From Candidatus Melainabacteria bacterium (GTDB taxonomy: Bacteria > Cyanobacteriota > Vampirovibrionia > Obscuribacterales > Obscuribacteraceae), in assembly GCA_016209785.1 (NCBI GenBank), contig JACQVM010000404.1, forward strand, positions 1 to 9,263: DNA of 9,263 nucleotides. The letters run 5' to 3'. The position numbers and the translations under genes are program-made. The notes beneath the pieces are model-generated. The model had not been told where the DNA came from. It worked only from the letters and a program-made list of their open reading frames with translations, and did not search any database. This document shows positions 6,293 to 9,263 of the stretch, piece by piece (position 1 is the first letter of the stretch; each line of letters opens with the position of its first letter).

Positions 6293-7432
6293 ATGAGTTC
6301 ACACAAACCCATAAGCGAACACCGAAATGAACTGGAAGCACGCGTCCTTGCGGCAGCCCTCAGGCAAAGTTTTGAACTTGGCGATACATCAGGTGCGTTA
6401 CTAGCACACCGGCAGCTTACTGAACTTTTGCGACAGTCTATTGTGCCACAGACGTGTTCTCGATTAGACCAGACAACAGACGACCACACAGTGAATCCTT
6501 CTGACTCTTCACTGCTATCCATAGCAAAGAGTAAGTACGCTAGTGCCAACGTTGACTTGAAAGATTCACCGGCTGGTCAGCCACCCATTGCTAAGCCGGA
6601 ACAGGCAACACAATCGAATCTCACCAAAACGTTTTATGACATCCTGAACTTGGACCCCATGACATCCTTTAAAGACATACATCTTGCCTTTCTCAGGCAG
6701 GTCAGAAGGCTAATCAAGCAACATCGCCTCACAAAAAGTGTTGAGATCCGTGAGTTCCGGCACACTCTTCAAGTGCTCTGGGTAGCACACGACATCTTAA
6801 AGGACCCTGCAACACGTACAGATTATGACTTCCGGCTTCTTGGTTTAAGAACACATAAGCCACCTGAGGAAACCAAACCAGCAAGTCTTACCACCAAAAC
6901 CCCATTGCGCATAGGAGAGCTGTTGCAATGCGCTCAAATGTTGGAGCCTCAAGAACTAGAAATCGTAGTGGATATGCACAAAGCTATGTCCGAATTGTAT
7001 TTCGGACAGTTTCTTGTAAAGCAAGGATTCTTAAGCGAGGACGAGCTTGCCTCAGCACTCTTGGGGCAACGCTTGATTGTTGCCGGCAAACTAACAGTTA
7101 CTCAGTTTCAGTTTGCCATGCAATTAGTACGCCAAAAGGCAGTTCCCTTGAGTAAAACGTTGCTGCAAAATGGTTGGGTCTTAGCCGAGGATTTGGTGTT
7201 GTCAGAACCTACTCAAGACACAACAATTACCAATAACACCAAGACTCCAGAGGCTGTTGTCCTGCAAGCCGGGCAGGTAGACTCTTGTCTTTTAGAACGC
7301 GACCCAGTTGTCCAGTCACTTGAGGAACAATTGACATCCGCCATGTTCAACAACAGCACACAAGACAAGGCAAATAACTCTTACGAACAAGACCCAGGAC
7401 AGTCAACTAATTTTGACAATGACATGGAGTAG
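6293..7432 (+). CDS. J-like domain protein with C-terminal tandem helical repeats
   Basis: With the ATG at 6293 the product is 379 residues. A TTG at 6242 would add 17, but neither start has a clear ribosome site. Residues about 1-45 are a charged helix pair, then a polar, low-complexity linker runs to about 110. Residues about 113-187 (FYDILNLDP ... AHDILKDPATRTDYD) match the helix pattern of a DnaJ J domain, including the final DPxxRxxYD. The HPD tripeptide needed to stimulate Hsp70 ATPase is absent: the loop reads KQHRLTK. Residues about 206-302 hold helical repeats of the type IGELLxxAxxLxxxEL ... FGQFLVKQGFLSEDEL ... LSKTLLQNGWVLAEDL, like the N-terminal helices of GspE/PilB-type ATPases (MshEN). 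The C-terminal ~75 residues are Gln/Asn/Thr-rich and probably disordered. No membrane segment is seen. I infer an adaptor or scaffold, not a co-chaperone. Its 3' end overlaps the convergent DUF47 gene by 30 bp. Confidence 0.8.
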   Translation: MSSHKPISEHRNELEARVLAAALRQSFELGDTSGALLAHRQLTELLRQSIVPQTCSRLDQTTDDHTVNPSDSSLLSIAKSKYASANVDLKDSPAGQPPIAKPEQATQSNLTKTFYDILNLDPMTSFKDIHLAFLRQVRRLIKQHRLTKSVEIREFRHTLQVLWVAHDILKDPATRTDYDFRLLGLRTHKPPEETKPASLTTKTPLRIGELLQCAQMLEPQELEIVVDMHKAMSELYFGQFLVKQGFLSEDELASALLGQRLIVAGKLTVTQFQFAMQLVRQKAVPLSKTLLQNGWVLAEDLVLSEPTQDTTITNNTKTPEAVVLQAGQVDSCLLERDPVVQSLEEQLTSAMFNNSTQDKANNSYEQDPGQSTNFDNDME

Positions 7433-8023
7433 CTTTTCCCCTACTATGTCAATTCGCTCTGCGCAGGCAAGCATAGAACGATAAACTTCTCTTGTCCTTA
7501 AGACCTTCTTGAAGTCATCAAGCATAAACAACTGCCGCATAGCCTGGCGATAAATCTTGGTAAACCGGTTTTCTGACTTCCTGACTAAAAAAGCCTGGTT
7601 AGATGCCTCTTTAGGATCGCCTTTCAGCCAAGAAAATGATTGCACCACACATCTAGTTCCTTCTACCAACACCTGTGACATTTCGCGCAGATACAGATCA
7701 TCAGCAGAAATTTCCAAAGCTTCAATCTCACGCACTGTAGACTTTGCAGCATTGATAATTTCATCCATTCTGGCTGACAAATCGTAAATGTCTTCCCGGT
7801 CTAAGGGGGTTACAAAAGACTCAACCAGCCTGCGCTCTAAATCCAGCTTAAGCTCATCCGCTTGCCTTTCCAAATCACGCACTGTCTGGCATCTCTCTTC
7901 TGCACCATCGCCAATCCACGCATCAAGCGCTTCCAGTCCTTCAAGAGTCTTGGCTGCCTGGCGGTTAAGCATGCCGTAAAAGTCTGTTGATGGCTCTAAG
8001 ATGCGTCCCAGCCAGGCAAACAT
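7403..8023 (-). CDS. DUF47 family (PhoU-like, YkaA-type) protein
   Basis: DUF47 proteins are small all-helical proteins related to PhoU. They are commonly encoded beside Pit-type phosphate permeases and are thought to modulate them. This 206-residue product has the family's size and layout: an N-terminal FAWLGRILEPSTDFYGMLNRQA, repeated charged helices with heptad character, and the diagnostic FVTPLDREDIYDLSARMDEIIN (residues about 70-91), whose acidic residues line a possible metal site. It ends in KVLRTREVYRSMLACAERIDIVGEKLLHVIVK, typical of the family. Its ATG lies 6 bp after the stop of the response-regulator gene, so the two are almost certainly co-transcribed and perhaps translationally coupled. 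No phosphate transporter is seen within the window; the partner must be elsewhere, or this copy serves another role. The stop is inside the tail of the convergent J-like gene. Confidence 0.9.
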   Translation of the reverse strand: MFAWLGRILEPSTDFYGMLNRQAAKTLEGLEALDAWIGDGAEERCQTVRDLERQADELKLDLERRLVESFVTPLDREDIYDLSARMDEIINAAKSTVREIEALEISADDLYLREMSQVLVEGTRCVVQSFSWLKGDPKEASNQAFLVRKSENRFTKIYRQAMRQLFMLDDFKKVLRTREVYRSMLACAERIDIVGEKLLHVIVKIS

Positions 8024-8029
8024 GTTGCA

Positions 8030-8968
8030 CTAATGTCCTAATTTCATGGTCTCACTTTCTTTGTGCCTGTGCAGCAGATACAACCTGAGCACCACAGAAA
8101 GTTGCTCACAAATCAATCGAACCACCTTTTGATCTCCTGGCTTATACACTTGACTAGACCAAGGAACAACAACTAAAAGTCCAACCCTCTGACCAGCGCT
8201 ATCAACTGGCTGTGTCAAGGCATGCTCAAACAAGTATGGACCTTTGGGGGCTTCTTCTTTTAAAGGTGGCAAACCTAATTGCAACGCTACCCTAGATATA
8301 TATCCTCTCACAGCATCTTCTTGGCTCTCTTGGCATAAATCTAACATAACAACAGAATGCTGATCGTGATTAACCACTAGCGCACAGGCAACATACTCTA
8401 AAACAGAAGACAGCAAAACAAAGAGCTTTTCAGCAATATCCACTAAGTCCAGGCTGTGCTCACCAATGTGCCTGACCTCATCCACAATAGTTGCCTCAAA
8501 TAAAAGTCTCTCCAACAGTTGATTGAGCCGGTTATTGATCTCATCTGCTGTTGGACCACGCCCTGAGTCAGCCAATACCCGCAGTCTTGGTCGGCCACTC
8601 GTTTCTGCTAAAATTTCTTTGACGGCCTTAATTAGACTAGGAAAGCCAGCCTCTTTAGGAATATAACGATTGGCACCTGATTTAAGTCCCCAAAAGCGAT
8701 CGATGGAACCGTCCAGCTTAGTAAGTAAGATCACCGGCGTAGCACTTAAGTCAGGATCATTTTTTACCAGGCGACAAAGTTGATAACCATTAATTCCAGA
8801 CATAACTACGTCCGAAACAATTACATCTGGTAATTCATTGTAAGCACGAGCCAGTCCCTCAGCTCCATTACCTGCTGTAATAACCACGTATCCTTCCAGC
8901 TCAAGCACCCGCTTGATGGTAAGAAGCTGCGTCGGGCTATCTTCAATTAAGAGTAATCGCTCACTCAT
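8030..8968 (-). CDS. Response regulator: receiver domain plus GAF-like domain
   Basis: This is a 312-residue cytoplasmic signalling protein. The receiver (residues about 1-120) has all the working residues: acidic pair Glu9-Asp10, phospho-acceptor Asp53 in VSDVVMSGINGYQ, Thr83 in LLTK, and Lys105 in ANRYIPKEAG. It should therefore accept phosphate from a histidine kinase, which is not encoded in the window. After a linker (about 121-145), residues about 150-300 look like a GAF domain: a long lead helix, the strand pair VACALVVNHDQHSVVML, and later RVGLLVVVPWSSQ followed by a terminal helix. No DNA-binding or enzymatic output domain is seen, so output is probably by ligand sensing or protein contact. 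The ATG at 8968 is chosen over an upstream GTG (8986) because GGA lies 8 bases before it and the protein then starts at the receiver. It is followed after 6 bp by the DUF47 gene. Confidence 0.88.
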   Translation of the reverse strand: MSERLLLIEDSPTQLLTIKRVLELEGYVVITAGNGAEGLARAYNELPDVIVSDVVMSGINGYQLCRLVKNDPDLSATPVILLTKLDGSIDRFWGLKSGANRYIPKEAGFPSLIKAVKEILAETSGRPRLRVLADSGRGPTADEINNRLNQLLERLLFEATIVDEVRHIGEHSLDLVDIAEKLFVLLSSVLEYVACALVVNHDQHSVVMLDLCQESQEDAVRGYISRVALQLGLPPLKEEAPKGPYLFEHALTQPVDSAGQRVGLLVVVPWSSQVYKPGDQKVVRLICEQLSVVLRLYLLHRHKESETMKLGH

Positions 8969-9018
8969 AGCCAAATTCCAACACACCTTGCCAATAAAAT
9001 CATCAGCAAGGGTACGGC

Positions 9019-9052
9019 AAAATTAAAATCAGCTCTCACGTTTCACCAGAGC
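9019..9052 (-). promoter_or_regulatory. Hairpin followed by T-rich run in the response-regulator leader
   Basis: On the minus strand GCTCT (9052-9048) can pair with AGAGC (9036-9032) around an 11-base loop. The T-rich run GATTTTAATTTT (9030-9019) starts one base after the stem. The stem shares two bases (9052-9051) with the outer stem of the neighbouring three-way junction, so the two folds compete. At 5 bp it is weak for an intrinsic terminator. Confidence 0.25.
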
Positions 9053-9107
9053 CTTCCTTAAGCTAGGTAACTTAACTATGGATCGGTAACATTGCGTTAC
9101 GGAAGGC
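9051..9107 (-). ncRNA. Candidate structured RNA: compact three-way junction in 5' leader
   Basis: Read on the minus strand, GCCTTCC (9107-9101) pairs with GGAAGGC (9057-9051) as a 7-bp closing stem. Directly abutting it, GTAAC (9100-9096) pairs with GTTAC (9090-9086) around a 5-base loop. Abutting the other side, TTAAG (9075-9071) pairs with CTTAA (9062-9058) around an 8-base loop. Ten unpaired bases (9085-9076) join the two inner hairpins. All pairs are Watson-Crick. It lies 82 bp upstream of the response-regulator ATG. The complement folds the same way, so the strand is not certain; I chose the minus strand because the known downstream genes lie there. No known riboswitch consensus is recognised. 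The stretch 8969-9263 holds no gene. Confidence 0.35.
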
Positions 9108-9170
9108 AGTAACCTTAGTGTTCCCATATATAGGATAACCTGACAAGCGGTGAGAAGGAATAGGGGGTAC

Positions 9171-9211
9171 CTTTACAAAACTTAAGGTTTTCCTTAGGTA
9201 TTTCTTAGCAT
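9171..9211 (+). repeat. CTTA-type direct repeats at about 11-nt spacing
   Basis: CTTA-like octamers occur at 9171 (CTTTACAA), 9182 (TTAAGGTT, out of phase by one base), 9193 (CTTAGGTA) and 9204 (CTTAGCAT), each followed by 3 bases, giving an 11-nt period. The spacing resembles the cyanobacterial Pho box (8-mers of CTTAACCT type separated by 3 bases), though each copy matches only in part. A hairpin-like repeat AAAAC-TTAAG-GTTTT (9177-9191) overlaps it. It may regulate the response-regulator operon or a gene beyond the right edge. Confidence 0.25.
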
Positions 9212-9263
9212 TTAAACAATATGAGACCTGGTAAAGCTTTCCTTGATTCACTTTGTGACAAAC

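Noticed and set aside
3753..9060. Shared 11-mer AGCCTTCCTTA at 3753-3763 and 9050-9060
   Set aside because: Several 11-base matches are expected by chance in a window of this size, and the flanks differ.
9086..9100. NtcA nitrogen-control box (GTA-N8-TAC)
   Set aside because: The spacing between GTA (9086-9088) and TAC (9098-9100) is 9, not 8, and the bases are better explained as the P2 arms of the three-way junction.
9076..9107. c-di-GMP-I (GEMM) riboswitch
   Set aside because: A short stretch on the minus strand, GTTACCGAT, resembles part of GEMM, but the other conserved bases and the tetraloop receptor are missing.
9252..9262. Palindrome TTTGT-G-ACAAA at the right edge
   Set aside because: It is a perfect 11-bp dyad, but it sits at the window edge with no visible gene or promoter to relate it to, so it cannot be judged.

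Overview
The window is bacterial. It uses ordinary Shine-Dalgarno sites, compact same-strand gene clusters and all three standard stop codons (TAA after purB, the purD-like gene and malQ; TAG and TGA elsewhere). Base composition looks mid-40s % G+C by eye; I did not compute it. The cyanobacterial style of the RsmG C-terminus, and a J-like protein with tandem helical repeats beside a DUF47 protein and a receiver-GAF protein, suggest a non-photosynthetic relative of Cyanobacteria (Vampirovibrionota/'Melainabacteria', perhaps Obscuribacterales). This placement is a low-confidence inference.

Left half (1-4694, all + strand): the C-terminal part of purB (adenylosuccinate lyase), then a PurD/GARS-family gene, then malQ (GH77 4-alpha-glucanotransferase), then an unrecognised Trp-rich 299-residue protein. 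The PurD-family protein is a full-length, uninterrupted reading frame, but nearly every catalytic and ATP-binding motif of the family has been replaced. It looks like a pseudo-enzyme kept next to a purine gene and is the most striking item in the window.

Middle (4728-6072, - strand): an unrecognised 192-residue protein whose 3' end overlaps rsmG (16S rRNA m7G527 methyltransferase). The rsmG frame carries one in-frame TAA where the family normally has a Lys, and it continues perfectly conserved for another 137 codons in the same frame. This is a single nonsense change (or base-call error), not a frameshift. A divergent intergenic region (6073-6292) with an 11-bp perfect palindrome separates this pair from the next + strand gene.

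Right half: a + strand gene for a J-like domain lacking HPD, followed by helical repeats (6293-7432). It converges on and overlaps by 30 bp a - strand pair: a receiver-GAF response regulator (8030-8968) followed 6 bp later by a DUF47 (PhoU-like) protein (7403-8023). The non-coding stretch 8969-9263 upstream of the regulator holds a 57-nt segment that folds on paper into a compact three-way junction, a further hairpin followed by a T-rich run, and a set of CTTA repeats about 11 nt apart. No tRNA, rRNA, insertion sequence or CRISPR array was seen.
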